Shown: positions 27,759 to 36,464 of the stretch, in pieces | How the letters are laid out: each line of letters opens with the position of its first letter | Position numbering within the stretch: position 1 is the first letter of the stretch | Origin: Aporhodopirellula aestuarii | GTDB taxonomy: Bacteria; Planctomycetota; Planctomycetia; Pirellulales; Pirellulaceae | NCBI RefSeq assembly: GCF_023701485.1 | Contig: NZ_JAMQBK010000083.1 | Span: forward strand, 1-64,000 | DNA length: 64,000 nt | Direction of reading: 5' to 3' | The notes under the pieces: generated by a model | The model's input: only the letters and a program-made list of their open reading frames with translations | Databases searched by the model: none | What the model was told of the DNA's origin: nothing | Made by a program: the position numbers and the translations under genes

Positions 27759-28630
27759 ATACTGAAGAACAACCCATCAGCGAAGAACCATCGCAAGTCG
27801 ACGAAGCGCCGTCCCCGGATGGCCCCAACGCCGCTCCGTTGATCGAGGTCAACAACCTCTCGATCGATTTCGACGGGAATTGCATCCTGTCTGGAATCAC
27901 TCGCTCGATCACTCGCGGCCAAACGGTTGCAGTGATCGGTGAAAGCGGATGCGGCAAAACGGTGTTCATGAAAACGCTTGTCGCATTACTCACCCCGACC
28001 ACGGGCACCGTGCTCTTTGACGGAGTTAACCTCAACCGACTCACGCCCGCTCAACTCGCACATACACGTCGACGGTTCGGATTCGTGTTTCAAAACGCGG
28101 CGCTGTTCGACAGCATGAACATCTTTGACAACGTGGCGTTTCCCATTCGACAAAACGAGCCCACGACCGGCGAAGACGAAGTCCGCCAACGCGTGCGAAA
28201 ACATTTGGTCGAAGTCGGACTCCCAGAAGATGTCGCAGGGAAGTTCCCCGCCGAGATTTCTGGTGGGATGCAGAAACGCGTCGGGCTCGCCCGGGCCCTC
28301 GTACTCCAGCCTGAACTGATCGTTTACGACGAACCCACGACCGGGCTCGACCCGATCATGAGCGACGTAATCAACGAACTGATCCTCCACACCCGCCGAC
28401 TGTATCCGGTCACCAGCGTGGTGGTTACTCACGACATGCACACGGCTCGCAAAGTTGCTGATCGTGTGATGATGTTTTACCCGCGTCGAATGCTCGACAA
28501 GGGCCAATCTCAAATTTTATTCGATGGACCGCCCAGCCAACTCGAACACGCCGAAGACCGGCGAGTTCGCCAGTTTGTGCGTGGGGAAGCGGGCGATCGA
28601 CTTCGCGAAATGTCACGAGCAATGGCGTAA
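27755..28630 (+). CDS. MlaF-family ABC ATPase
   Basis: The 291-residue protein is the nucleotide-binding subunit of the Mla transporter. It has a Walker A motif (VIGESGCGKTVFMKTL), the signature ISGGMQKRVGLARAL, and a Walker B (LIVYDEPTTGLDP), with ATP-loop family spacing. The N-terminal 30 residues are an acidic extension (EEQPISEEPSQVDEAPSPDG) not part of the fold. The start is TTG at 27755, inside the stop of the permease gene, so translation is likely coupled; no ATG exists before the domain. It is one base-pair short turn from the MCE gene (5 bases downstream). Confidence 0.93.
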   Translation: MNTEEQPISEEPSQVDEAPSPDGPNAAPLIEVNNLSIDFDGNCILSGITRSITRGQTVAVIGESGCGKTVFMKTLVALLTPTTGTVLFDGVNLNRLTPAQLAHTRRRFGFVFQNAALFDSMNIFDNVAFPIRQNEPTTGEDEVRQRVRKHLVEVGLPEDVAGKFPAEISGGMQKRVGLARALVLQPELIVYDEPTTGLDPIMSDVINELILHTRRLYPVTSVVVTHDMHTARKVADRVMMFYPRRMLDKGQSQILFDGPPSQLEHAEDRRVRQFVRGEAGDRLREMSRAMA

Positions 28631-28635
28631 TTTTC

Positions 28636-30204
28636 ATGGATGAAAATAGACTACGATTTGGCGTGGGCGTGCTGGTCATCGCAGCGATCGGGATCGGTGT
28701 GATCCTCACGTTCCTGTTCGGAGCCTTTCCGGCGATCCTCAATCGTGAATACACGTTGACGGTTTACTTCGAGTCCGCTGAAGGCATTAACACGAACTCA
28801 CCGGTACTCCGTGATGGAGTCAAGATCGGGCGTGTGTCGGATATTCAATTGCGCGACGAAGGGGGTGTCGTGTTGACACTCGCGATGGACGCTGAGTACG
28901 TCATGACGCACCAATACGTGCCACGAATCGGCATCGGCTCACTCATTACCGGTGACTCCAAACTCGAGTTTCGCAAAGCGGACCCGAAGGAACTCAACGA
29001 AATCTTTCAGGGTGACACCGCAATCATCAGCCGCACGTATAGCAATGACGAGTACGTCGCCTACGGTCAAAAGCTCGGCGATCCGTTCTCGCTGTTGTTC
29101 GGAATGGAAGACGAAATGCGTTCGACGTTCCGCAGCATTCGAGGGGCCGGCGACGCCGTCCAAGATACCGGACAGAGCATCCAATCCTTCATGACCGACG
29201 TCCGCAGCGTGATCGGGATCGATGGTAACGCGACTCCCGTATCGCCGACTTACCCGTCCCGTTTGCCGAATCAGTCTTCGTTCGAATCGGTACATGGCTT
29301 GCCACAATTCGCAGCAACGGGTCGGGGCCAAATGATGCCCGGGCCCGCCTGGGCACGCCCGGTGCGTCTGGTCTCGCGTGCCTCGGCCGATTCAAGGGAC
29401 GCAAACGCCATCCAAATGGTCGCTTACGCGGATCCCAATCCGAACCAGAATCAATTTCCCCCTCCTGGAGCCCAGTACCCGCCACCGGGAACACTGCCGC
29501 CGAACTCGCTGCAACAAGGTCTCACACCGCCCGTCACGCAGCGTCCAAACACAGGGCAACCCACCCTGGTCGATCTCCAAAGAGAAGCAATCGAAACACT
29601 GGAAGAACTGCAAGGCGCTATTCGCGACGCGCGATCGATCCTCAGCAACGAACAAATTCGTCGCGGCCTGACTGATTCGATCGGTCGTTTCCCAACGGTG
29701 CTTGACCAAGCAACCGAGACGCTCAAGACGACTCAAAAGACGTTTGATAGTTTTGCTGACGTCGGCAAACAGTTTGAACAAGTCGGCTCGGTCGCCGAAC
29801 AAGCACTTAATGAACTGAAGACGACTGCCGGTGACACGCTCGAGAGTTTCCAAGCGACTGCTAAAAACGTCGAGGCCATCACGGAACCGATCGGACGGCG
29901 GAGCGAAGATCTCGTTGAACAAGTCTTGCGAAGTCTCGCGAACGTGGACAACGCGTTGATTCAAATTGACACGTTCGGCCAAACACTCAACACTTCCGAC
30001 GGCACGATCAAACGTCTGCTCGAAGACGATGAACTCTACTACGAGATCCGTCGAACCGTCGAGAATATCGAAGCAGCCACCGCTCGCGTCCGTCCGATTC
30101 TAGACGACGTTCGTGTCTTCACGGACAAGATCGCTCGCGACCCACGCCAACTCGGCGTACGAGGAGCATTGGGTGGCCGCCCCACCGGAGCCGGACTGAA
30201 GTAA
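28636..30204 (+). CDS. MCE-domain lipid-transport protein (MlaD-like), long C-terminal tail
   Basis: The 522-residue protein has one N-terminal membrane segment (FGVGVLVIAAIGIGVILTFLFGAFP) followed by an MCE domain (YTLTVYFESAEGINTNSPVLRDGVKIGRV, SKLEFRK). MlaD-type MCE proteins form rings that carry lipids across the periplasm. The normal MCE protein is about 160-200 residues; here a long tail follows. It includes a Pro/Gln/Asn-rich stretch (about 260-300) and a helical part (about 310-500) that may form a coiled coil, as in the longer MCE proteins that build tubes. It begins five bases after the ATPase gene, and the operon ends at a hairpin. Confidence 0.9.
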   Translation: MDENRLRFGVGVLVIAAIGIGVILTFLFGAFPAILNREYTLTVYFESAEGINTNSPVLRDGVKIGRVSDIQLRDEGGVVLTLAMDAEYVMTHQYVPRIGIGSLITGDSKLEFRKADPKELNEIFQGDTAIISRTYSNDEYVAYGQKLGDPFSLLFGMEDEMRSTFRSIRGAGDAVQDTGQSIQSFMTDVRSVIGIDGNATPVSPTYPSRLPNQSSFESVHGLPQFAATGRGQMMPGPAWARPVRLVSRASADSRDANAIQMVAYADPNPNQNQFPPPGAQYPPPGTLPPNSLQQGLTPPVTQRPNTGQPTLVDLQREAIETLEELQGAIRDARSILSNEQIRRGLTDSIGRFPTVLDQATETLKTTQKTFDSFADVGKQFEQVGSVAEQALNELKTTAGDTLESFQATAKNVEAITEPIGRRSEDLVEQVLRSLANVDNALIQIDTFGQTLNTSDGTIKRLLEDDELYYEIRRTVENIEAATARVRPILDDVRVFTDKIARDPRQLGVRGALGGRPTGAGLK

Positions 30205-30886
30205 GACGAATCAATACGCTGTCGGCTAACGGGACAGCGTTACTTTTCACGTGGCTCGGTCGCTGCAAGACCGAGAATTGTGGGCATTGCCTACGTTCGG
30301 AACCTCGCGATGACTCAGCTACCTGAGAGGTAAAAACTCGCAAACGAATGGTGCCAAGCGAGTTGACGTGATGGGGGCGGCGTGATTGGCGAACACGCGC
30401 TTTAGTATCCTCTCCCAATCTTAACCGCGTGCGAGCGGGCCTTGCGGAAGTGATCCGTCACTTACCTTGGGCTCCTATCAACGGGTCACATAACCGACCG
30501 CTCGACTACGACCAACGAGCGCATCTCTCCACCGCTCGAAGTCTCGGCACCGCCACGACCTTCGGCCCGCCCTCCAGGACCACTGGCGCGGCGTAGTCCG
30601 CATGTCGCTAGGCACCCCCGTATGGCACTAGCCCGTGACAGCAATGTCGTGGTCGTCGCCAAATGACATGGGTGGCCCCAAACTCTATCCCAAGACCCCA
30701 CCGTGATCCGGGGTGTCGGCACCGCCGTCGGGCCTTTGTTTGGCACAACAGTTGCGAACAGCAGATGCAAACTGCACAGCCACTGTGATTGTATGAAATA
30801 CACAATCGCATGAGGCGGTACCGCCTTGCGCCGTCCACCGCTGGACTCATTCACATCACGCTTTCGCAACTGGAGAAAATACAGTC
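30205..30886. other. Gene-free region downstream of the Mla operon
   Basis: Nearly 700 bases without a convincing gene. A terminator-like hairpin lies near its left end. The rest holds frames with odd composition, including a 127-residue one on the minus strand with Cys and Arg clusters but no recognisable motif. I see no tRNA-like cloverleaf. Confidence 0.45.
30216..30240 (+). terminator. Terminator-like hairpin after the Mla operon
   Basis: A perfect eight-base stem (acgctgtc / gacagcgt) with a nine-base loop is followed by tactttt. It starts 12 bases after the MCE gene. The loop sequence ggctaacgg recurs in the window at 34806-34814 as part of a different context, so it may belong to a dispersed repeat. 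Confidence 0.55.
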
Positions 30887-31171
30887 ATGCTACGCCCCAT
30901 TCTATTCATCACTGCACTCAGCCTCGTCCTCGTGGCAGCTAACGACGCCAAAGCGTCCTCCCCCACCGGTTGGAGCCCAATCATCATTCCGACGGGCGTC
31001 TACCGTGAACGGATCAAATCCACACCGATTCATCAGCGACCGGGGCGTCCCCTGCACGTATACGGCAACACGGTTCGTCTGATCAGAAATTCTCGCGTTT
31101 CGAATGAGCCGATTCGGCCGTTACGCCAGATTTTCCTCGGATCGTCGACCCGCGTCCGTTCAGGCCGCTAG
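30887..31171 (+). CDS. Small secreted protein, unknown function
   Basis: The 94-residue product has a clear signal peptide (hydrophobic ILFITALSLVLVAANDAKA, likely cleaved near residue 24), then a basic, proline-rich mature part of about 70 residues (final residues SSTRVRSGR). GGAG lies 11 bases before the ATG. I do not recognise the family. It may be a small envelope or periplasmic protein. A second short secreted protein follows 105 bases downstream, so the two may be related in use. Confidence 0.65.
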   Translation: MLRPILFITALSLVLVAANDAKASSPTGWSPIIIPTGVYRERIKSTPIHQRPGRPLHVYGNTVRLIRNSRVSNEPIRPLRQIFLGSSTRVRSGR

Positions 31172-31275
31172 GCCCAATTCATCACGATGCCCGCATTCCG
31201 GGCACACGGCTTGCTACTAAAAGCTCAACAATGCACTACGACTCCCAAACTCCCCCCAACCCAAGGAACAATAAC

Positions 31276-31782
31276 ATGTCCAAAATCAAAGCTACGCTCC
31301 TCATCGCCGTCGCAGCAGCCTTATGGTTCGCACATTCGGCGGATCAAGCCGCCCACGCCCAAGTAACCGTGCAGTTTGGTACGCCTAGCTACTATGGCAC
31401 TCAATCTGTCTACGGCGGCAACGTCTACACCACGCCACGCGTGTATCCACAGTCAAGCTATCGGTATTCACAACCCACGTACCGGTACGGATATTCCCAA
31501 TCCTACAGGCAACCCTATCGTTCCTACTCGACACCCCAGCGTTACAGTAGCGGATATCGAGGTTACAGCTCGCAACCGATCTACGGCCAGACATATCAAA
31601 GCTATCGCCCCGGATATTCGAGCCAATCCTATTACGGCGGAACGTACAACAACGGGTACAACTACGTCAGTCCATCCCAACAACGTGGTGCCGTGATCGG
31701 TGGAGCGATCGGAAATGCCGTCGGTGGAAATCGAGGAGCAGACATCGGGGCCGCTATTGGAGCGGCAATTGAAAGCCAATAG
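31276..31782 (+). CDS. Secreted Tyr-rich protein with C-terminal glycine zipper
   Basis: The 168-residue protein has a signal peptide (ATLLIAVAAALWFAHSADQAAHA). A central part of about 95 residues is rich in Tyr, Ser, Arg and Gly in short repeated patterns such as YGQ, YRSY and GYSSQ. The end is a glycine-zipper-like stretch (GAVIGGAIGNAVGG, then GADIGAAIGAAIES) of the kind that inserts in or packs against membranes. Tyr-rich repeats suggest a structural surface or matrix protein, perhaps cross-linkable, but no function is known. The Met at 31276 puts the signal peptide at the start; an in-frame start 15 codons earlier adds polar residues. Confidence 0.75.
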   Translation: MSKIKATLLIAVAAALWFAHSADQAAHAQVTVQFGTPSYYGTQSVYGGNVYTTPRVYPQSSYRYSQPTYRYGYSQSYRQPYRSYSTPQRYSSGYRGYSSQPIYGQTYQSYRPGYSSQSYYGGTYNNGYNYVSPSQQRGAVIGGAIGNAVGGNRGADIGAAIGAAIESQ

Positions 31783-32399
31783 TGCCTTCGATGATCCGAC
31801 TTTCAGGGCTTGCTATGCACGCGGCGATCTGACTCGCCGCGATGCCATTCTTTTTCGGTAACGTTTCTATCCTGTATCAACACGATCGAAAATCAGTGGT
31901 TTGCGGACGACCAACTCACGTTGCCATCGGAGCGGTCAATTCCTTCTTGGAATTTGACAACCACCACGAAGTGGGAACAACCGACCACATATTGCAGATC
32001 TACGCTCATGGTGATGTGGAAGTCATGCCAAATATGACCGTTTTTGAATCCGCCACCTATTCAGAACAAGACGATATCGCGTTGACGCAACGACAAAAAA
32101 GACTCGGCATCCATGGCAAAGGTTCGCTTTCCTTCCACCCAAACGAATAGACGATCTTCTTTGCAACCTAAGGTGAACTCAGCGACGAGTACGGAGACTC
32201 GATCGGCGAAGGAGTCGACCATGAAATTGCCTGTGAACTGGGACATCGATGCCCGGTTTCGCCCGCGACCTATAGGCCGGCGAAGCAATACAGCGTCCAC
32301 CCTGGCGGCACTGCCGACATCCCAAACTGCAGGGTGTTGGGTGCTTGGATAGGGGCGACGTCTTGAAACCGCCGAAAGGCGGACGAACGCAGCTATCTT
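31783..32399. other. Region with only weak open frames
   Basis: About 600 bases with overlapping short frames on both strands and no recognisable protein. One plus-strand frame (31842-32150, 102 residues) reads somewhat protein-like (HVAIGAVNSFLEFDNHHEVG) but lacks a family motif. It could be a decayed gene or a chance frame. A hairpin near the right end is listed separately. Confidence 0.3.
32369..32382 (-). terminator. Terminator-like hairpin after the DUF2200 gene
   Basis: On the minus strand, 17 bases after the DUF2200 stop, a five-base stem (ccgcc / ggcgg) closes a four-base tttc loop and is followed by ttt. The stem is short but GC-rich. Confidence 0.5.
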
Positions 32400-32765
32400 C
32401 TATCCCGCACGCAAGATCTTTTCCATCTTCTTGCCTCTCGCCAATTCATCCACCAACTTGTCGAGGTAGCGAACCTTCTGCGTCAACGGGTTTTCGATGT
32501 CTTCCACCCGGTAGCCGCAGATCACACCGGTGATTAGATGCGCGTTGGGGTTCAACTTGGCTTCCGCGAAAAACTCCTCATAAGACATCTTGCCTTTGAT
32601 GTGCTTCTGTAGCGTTCTTTCGTTGAAACCGGTCAGCCACTTGATCACCTGATGCAGCTCGTCTTTGGTGCGGCCTTTTCTTTCAACCTTCGCAAGCAGA
32701 TGCGGATACACGCCTGCGAACGTCAATTTTGCAACTCTTTCATCGTGGTCGTTGGTGCGGTTCAT
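32400..32765 (-). CDS. DUF2200-family protein
   Basis: The 121-residue protein matches the DUF2200 family, known only as a small cytoplasmic domain. It has the opening VAKLTFAGVYPHLLAKVERKGRTKDELHQVI, then WLTGFNERTLQKHI, SYEEFFAEA, NPNAHLITGVICGYRVEDIENPLTQKVRYLDKLVDELARGK. Full length is as expected. No function is established. It stands alone between a poor region and the sulfur module, on the minus strand, and is followed by a small hairpin. Confidence 0.85.
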   Translation of the reverse strand: MNRTNDHDERVAKLTFAGVYPHLLAKVERKGRTKDELHQVIKWLTGFNERTLQKHIKGKMSYEEFFAEAKLNPNAHLITGVICGYRVEDIENPLTQKVRYLDKLVDELARGKKMEKILRAG

Positions 32766-33016
32766 CTCACGCGACTCATAGTGATCGTTGTCGATTAGCC
32801 CCTAGTTATCAGGACAATTTAGCATTGTCCCAGACAGCGGAGTCGCGATCAACAGACATCACGTCGAGGCATCATCAAGATTTCCGCCCCCATCCAGTTG
32901 CAGTACGTGCGTTCCCTCTCGATCGGCTGGCGGAGCCCCTGCTCGCTTGCGGTTGTCCACCGCGAGCGAGTTTCAAAGGGGACTTCGTGATGGTGCTCAA
33001 TGAGTCGGGCTACATG

Positions 33017-33628
33017 CTAAACGTTTGCGGGATGACGTGGCATTTTACCGTCACCAAGCCCGCTGCTGGCGGGGCTCGTTTCTCGCGGGGAACGGATGCC
33101 CGAGCGTGTTAGTAGATAGGCCACGACCGCAACCGTGGCTAAAGCGACAATCCACAGCCAGGGTGATGTCCCGGTAACCTCTGGCAAAGTGACTTTGCCG
33201 CCGTTCCCAAGACTCTCGGTGAATCGATGGATTGTGGGGTAAAAGCCGACATACGCACCCGCACCAAAGATCATCCCCAACACACCGACCATTGCATCGC
33301 GACGACCTTCACCACATGCGGCCACCGATGTACCGGGGCAATAACCGAAAACCGCCATGCCGATCCCGAACAGGATTCCGCCGGCGACGATACCCGCCCA
33401 TGCCAGAGGCTTGATGTGCAGCGACACCAAATCCAAAGCAAGCAAGCCGTAGATGCCGATCGCACCGACGACCACCGCGGATCCCATGATCTTAACAACC
33501 GTCCAGTCTTTCAGGATGAACTGACCGACGATAATCCTGAACTTCGCCACGCCCCCTTTCTGCAACAGGACTCCAAAGACCAAACCGGTCACTAACCCCA
33601 ACGCGAGTTTCCAAGTTGGATCAAACAT
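33017..33628 (-). CDS. YeeE/YedE-family sulfur transporter, C-half, copy 1
   Basis: The 203-residue membrane protein forms the second half of a split YeeE/YedE transporter (PmpB-like). It shows GLVFGVLLQKGGVAKFRIIVGQFILKDWTVVKI and the Cys motif YCPGTSVAACGEGRRDA, where YeeE-type thiosulfate carriers have conserved Cys. About five to six membrane segments are present. Thiosulfate or polysulfide sulfur is the likely cargo, based on family knowledge of TsuA. AAGGAG stands seven bases before the ATG at 33628, which fixes the start and rules out an upstream in-frame start at 33649. It overlaps its partner by eight bases, so the two halves are probably made in equal amounts. The final 25 residues are polar. 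Confidence 0.88.
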   Translation of the reverse strand: MFDPTWKLALGLVTGLVFGVLLQKGGVAKFRIIVGQFILKDWTVVKIMGSAVVVGAIGIYGLLALDLVSLHIKPLAWAGIVAGGILFGIGMAVFGYCPGTSVAACGEGRRDAMVGVLGMIFGAGAYVGFYPTIHRFTESLGNGGKVTLPEVTGTSPWLWIVALATVAVVAYLLTRSGIRSPRETSPASSGLGDGKMPRHPANV

Positions 33629-34154
33629 GTGTGACTCCTTTTCTGCCATACATCAAAAGTGCCGTGATAATTCCCGTCCCGAAGAACAGGATTGAAAACA
33701 CCCAACTTGATGCAGCGAGCTGCAACGTACCGCTGATGCCATGCCCGCTGGTACAACCCTGAGCCAGCCGCGCGCCAAACATCATCAAACCAGCGCCGAA
33801 AAAGGCTGCCGTCAATCGTCCTGCGACGCTCGGTCCGAAACGCTGCTCCCAGATGGCGGGAACGACAGTCTTCTCGCGATCACCGGACCATGCGGAACTC
33901 ATCAGAGCACCAAAAAACACGCCAACAACCAGCATCGTTTCCCAACTAATCTTGGGCGTCTCCTCGCTGAAATATTCATTGTTTTCTGCCAGGGTGGGTG
34001 CAATCGCCTGTCCGATCATTGCCGCACCGTGCTCGAAGGCAGTGGTGATGCCAAGTGGGTGATCAGCGGTTGCGAACGCGAACCAACTCAGGACCCCGAT
34101 CCCCAACCCAACCAAATACGGAGACCATTGTTTTTTCAGAAACGGATTTCCCAT
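33621..34154 (-). CDS. YeeE/YedE-family sulfur transporter, N-half, copy 1
   Basis: The 177-residue membrane protein is the first half of the split YeeE/YedE transporter (PmpA-like). It has WSPYLVGLGIGVLSW at the start and the Cys motif FGARLAQGCTSGHGISGTLQLA. GAGG lies about ten bases before its ATG. It follows the dsrE-like gene by 14 bases. The same motif recurs exactly (GCTSGHGISGTLQLA) in copy 2 at 35904-36464. It should sit in the cytoplasmic membrane with the C-half and move a reduced sulfur compound. Confidence 0.88.
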   Translation of the reverse strand: MGNPFLKKQWSPYLVGLGIGVLSWFAFATADHPLGITTAFEHGAAMIGQAIAPTLAENNEYFSEETPKISWETMLVVGVFFGALMSSAWSGDREKTVVPAIWEQRFGPSVAGRLTAAFFGAGLMMFGARLAQGCTSGHGISGTLQLAASSWVFSILFFGTGIITALLMYGRKGVTHV

Positions 34155-34168
34155 CGATATCGCCTCAG

Positions 34169-34744
34169 TTAGTGAAAGGGAATGTATGCGTAGTTGTTCA
34201 TTTGCAGGTTGATGTTGACGGTGGCCGCAGAGACCGCAACCTTCACTTCGCGAGCTACTTCATTGGTGCCAAAACCGTGATGCGCCAACGCTTGACCGCA
34301 CACGAAGATTTCGACACCTGCTTCTCTCAACTCCTTTAGCAGCTCGAGGTTGGGGTTCTTCGTCTGCCCCTTGTCCTTCATATAGGGTTTGACGTGTTTG
34401 CCGTATGCCTCATCCGAGAGCGCCGCCGTTGTTGCAGGTCCATGCAAAATGAGGGCCATCTTGAAACCGTTTTCGATTCCCGCACCGGCTTGCGTGTACT
34501 GGTTTAGGATCAAGGCGGCACGATCAAAGCCCTTTATCACATTGCCAGATTTAGCATCAGAAGTGATATCAAGAAGAACTTTTGAGTTCGGCTTTGGCTG
34601 CTGATCCGCATCCGGCAAAACGACAATGCCGCCGTGATCTTTGATCAGTGGATGCTCAAACGACGGCTCACCTGTCGGATCGGCGGCCAACACGGCGGAA
34701 TGAGACAGTAAGATGGACACCACTAGATAGATTGCAGTCTTCAT
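34169..34744 (-). CDS. DsrE-family protein, periplasmic
   Basis: The 191-residue protein has a signal peptide (AIYLVVSILLSHSAVLAADP, likely cut near residue 21) and a DsrE/DsrF-like fold with KVLLDITSDAK, AALILNQYTQAG, KMALILHGPATTAALSD and the Cys-bearing VEIFVCGQALAHHGF. DsrE-type proteins carry sulfur on a cysteine. This one would act outside the cytoplasm, close to the transporter that follows 14 bases later. GGGGAA precedes the start. Whether it delivers or receives sulfur is an inference from its neighbours. Confidence 0.85.
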   Translation of the reverse strand: MKTAIYLVVSILLSHSAVLAADPTGEPSFEHPLIKDHGGIVVLPDADQQPKPNSKVLLDITSDAKSGNVIKGFDRAALILNQYTQAGAGIENGFKMALILHGPATTAALSDEAYGKHVKPYMKDKGQTKNPNLELLKELREAGVEIFVCGQALAHHGFGTNEVAREVKVAVSAATVNINLQMNNYAYIPFH

Positions 34745-35230
34745 TTCGATTCCCCGATTGAGTTGTAAGAACTGGTCAAATGGCGACCACAGCCACGACG
34801 TTTTTGGCTAACGGGTCAGTGGTCGACAAGATTACGGAAGTGTGAACGACCGCGTCGCGACACTTCGATCGTTCAATAGGCATCTAAAGTGTTGTGGGTG
34901 CGTTGTTTGCGAACAATGCATTGGTAACCCGAAGCGTGAGCGAGCGATTCTTCGTAACTCCTTCCCTCGCTCACGCTTCGGTTTACCTTTTGCTCGAAAG
35001 TGCGCTGTCCAGCTAAGGTCCAATGCAAAGGACGAAGAATCCTCACGCTTCGTGTGATCACCGTCGACGGACGACTCGATGCGTGGGTAGCGGCCGAGCC
35101 AATCATGACGAACTCCGGTTCCTTCGTGGAATACCCTACGGTGCTTATTGAAAGAGTCGCGGGTGTCGTCGATTTGCAAAATCGTGAGTGTGTTTCGTTC
35201 ATACACATCGACCCGAGGCTTCTAGTCGAT
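34745..35230. other. Gene-free region with a large inverted repeat
   Basis: About 490 bases separate the dsrE-like gene from copy 2 of the transporter. No frame is protein-like. A strong inverted repeat lies at 34923-34987 (listed apart), and a further loose copy of its cacgcttcg core lies near 35043. It may hold a promoter for the copy 1 genes. Confidence 0.45.
34923..34987. repeat. Inverted repeat with 22-base arms, dispersed-repeat type
   Basis: The arms at 34923-34944 and 34966-34987 pair with one mismatch in 22 around a 21-base loop. Their core reads cccgaagcgtgagcgag. I believe related palindromes occur across Rhodopirellula genomes, but I cannot check that here. It may fold in RNA or mark a mobile palindromic repeat. 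Confidence 0.75.
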
Positions 35231-35842
35231 TCAGCGTCCTCCAAGCGTCTCGATAGCCACGAGGACAATGACTAATACCGCCGCAAACGCAACCACGAGC
35301 CCGGTTCGATTCACCGGGATCACATCATGCAACGTCAGCTTTCCTCGGTCGCCGATTGGGTCGATATGGCGGCCGATCCAGCCGGATGCTTCGGCAAAGA
35401 GGTACGACCCACCGATCATCCCGATCATCATGGCAATCGCGTCGTAGTTGCCTTGCCCCAGTGCCGCGGCGCCGGTGCCTGGACAATAGGCGGACAGTGC
35501 AAAACCAACTCCAAAGAGCAGCCCTCCGATAATGTTCGAAGCGTAACGCGTCGGCTTAATATGCAATTCAACGAGCCCGGCACGGTGCATAAAGTGAATC
35601 CCCAACGCACCCACCACGACTGCCGACAACATGACCTTGAGGACGGTAAAGTCGACCAACATGAGCTGCCCAATCAGGACATGGAACTTCGCCACGCCGC
35701 CCTTCTGCAACAGGAACCCAAAGATGAGCCCAAACACCGCACCCAGCACCAAGGTTTTCCCAGGGGCAGCCTCGGGCTGAGAGTTCACAGGCGGAGAGGC
35801 CTTGGCCTTCGTCTCGGGAGGTTGTTCAGTGATTGTTGCCAT
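35231..35842 (-). CDS. YeeE/YedE-family sulfur transporter, C-half, copy 2
   Basis: The 203-residue membrane protein is the paralogue of the gene at 33017. It shares LIFGFLLQKGGVAKFHVLIGQLMLVDFTVLKV and YCPGTGAAALGQGNYDA. The second Cys of copy 1 (AACGEG) is an Ala-Leu-Gly here, so the sulfur site differs. Its N-terminal 30 residues are polar. AGGAG lies eight bases before the start. The N-half gene is 61 bases upstream, so the two are probably one transporter. The partition of roles between the two copies is unknown. Confidence 0.88.
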   Translation of the reverse strand: MATITEQPPETKAKASPPVNSQPEAAPGKTLVLGAVFGLIFGFLLQKGGVAKFHVLIGQLMLVDFTVLKVMLSAVVVGALGIHFMHRAGLVELHIKPTRYASNIIGGLLFGVGFALSAYCPGTGAAALGQGNYDAIAMMIGMIGGSYLFAEASGWIGRHIDPIGDRGKLTLHDVIPVNRTGLVVAFAAVLVIVLVAIETLGGR

Positions 35843-35903
35843 CTCGCTATCTCCTACGGTTCCAAATGGTTCACCGTCAATTGACTGTTTCGGATTGATA
35901 TAA

Positions 35904-36464
35904 TTAGGTCGCGTACATCAGCATCGCGGCGACGATCCCACCGATGAAAAAACAGATCGCGGAGACCCACGATCCGATCGCTAACTGCAACGTGCCGCTG
36001 ATCCCATGTCCGCTCGTGCAACCTCCGGCCATTCTGGCGCCAAATGCCATCAAGACACCGCCCGCTAAAGTGACGAGAGTGCGAAGTAGATAACTGTCGC
36101 TACCAAATCGGTCTTGCCACATTGCGGGCAGAAACTTTCCGGTCAGCTCGCCACCCGTCCAGGCGGCAAGAAACGCCCCAGCGACGACAGCGAGCACCAG
36201 CATCAACTCCCACCCAACCTTAGGCGGCTTGCCCTCAAAATACTTGAGCGACCGCGTGTGCTTGGGAGCCACCGCCAAGCCGATCATTCCGGCAATCCGT
36301 GCATAAGCAGTTGATGCCCCGATCGGCTTGTTCGAAAAATAGAAGGTCAGCATGGACAGGACACCGATCAGAGCGCCCACTAGGTAGGGTGACCATGCGG
36401 GTCCGGAGTATTGAAGCGGATCGACATCACCGAGCCCGCCTAATCTGTGCATGAACTCATGCAT
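35904..36464 (-). CDS. YeeE/YedE-family sulfur transporter, N-half, copy 2
   Basis: The 186-residue membrane protein is the paralogue of the gene at 33621. It shows WSPYLVGALIGVLSMLTFYF and the identical GCTSGHGISGTLQLA. It overlaps the end of the MBL/rhodanese gene by eight bases, which supports coupled expression. AAGGAG stands eight bases before the start at 36464. With the C-half just downstream it forms the second split transporter. The N-terminus (MHEFMHRLGGLGDVDPLQYSG) is soluble and contains two His. Confidence 0.88.
   Translation of the reverse strand: MHEFMHRLGGLGDVDPLQYSGPAWSPYLVGALIGVLSMLTFYFSNKPIGASTAYARIAGMIGLAVAPKHTRSLKYFEGKPPKVGWELMLVLAVVAGAFLAAWTGGELTGKFLPAMWQDRFGSDSYLLRTLVTLAGGVLMAFGARMAGGCTSGHGISGTLQLAIGSWVSAICFFIGGIVAAMLMYAT

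Noticed and set aside
30486-30869. Minus-strand frame of 127 codons in a gene-free gap
   Set aside because: No start signal, no motif, and low protein likeness. A real small gene cannot be ruled out, but I cannot support one.
34832-35275. Overlapping frames on both strands in the gap inside the sulfur module
   Set aside because: They read through the 22-base-arm palindrome and look compositionally odd.
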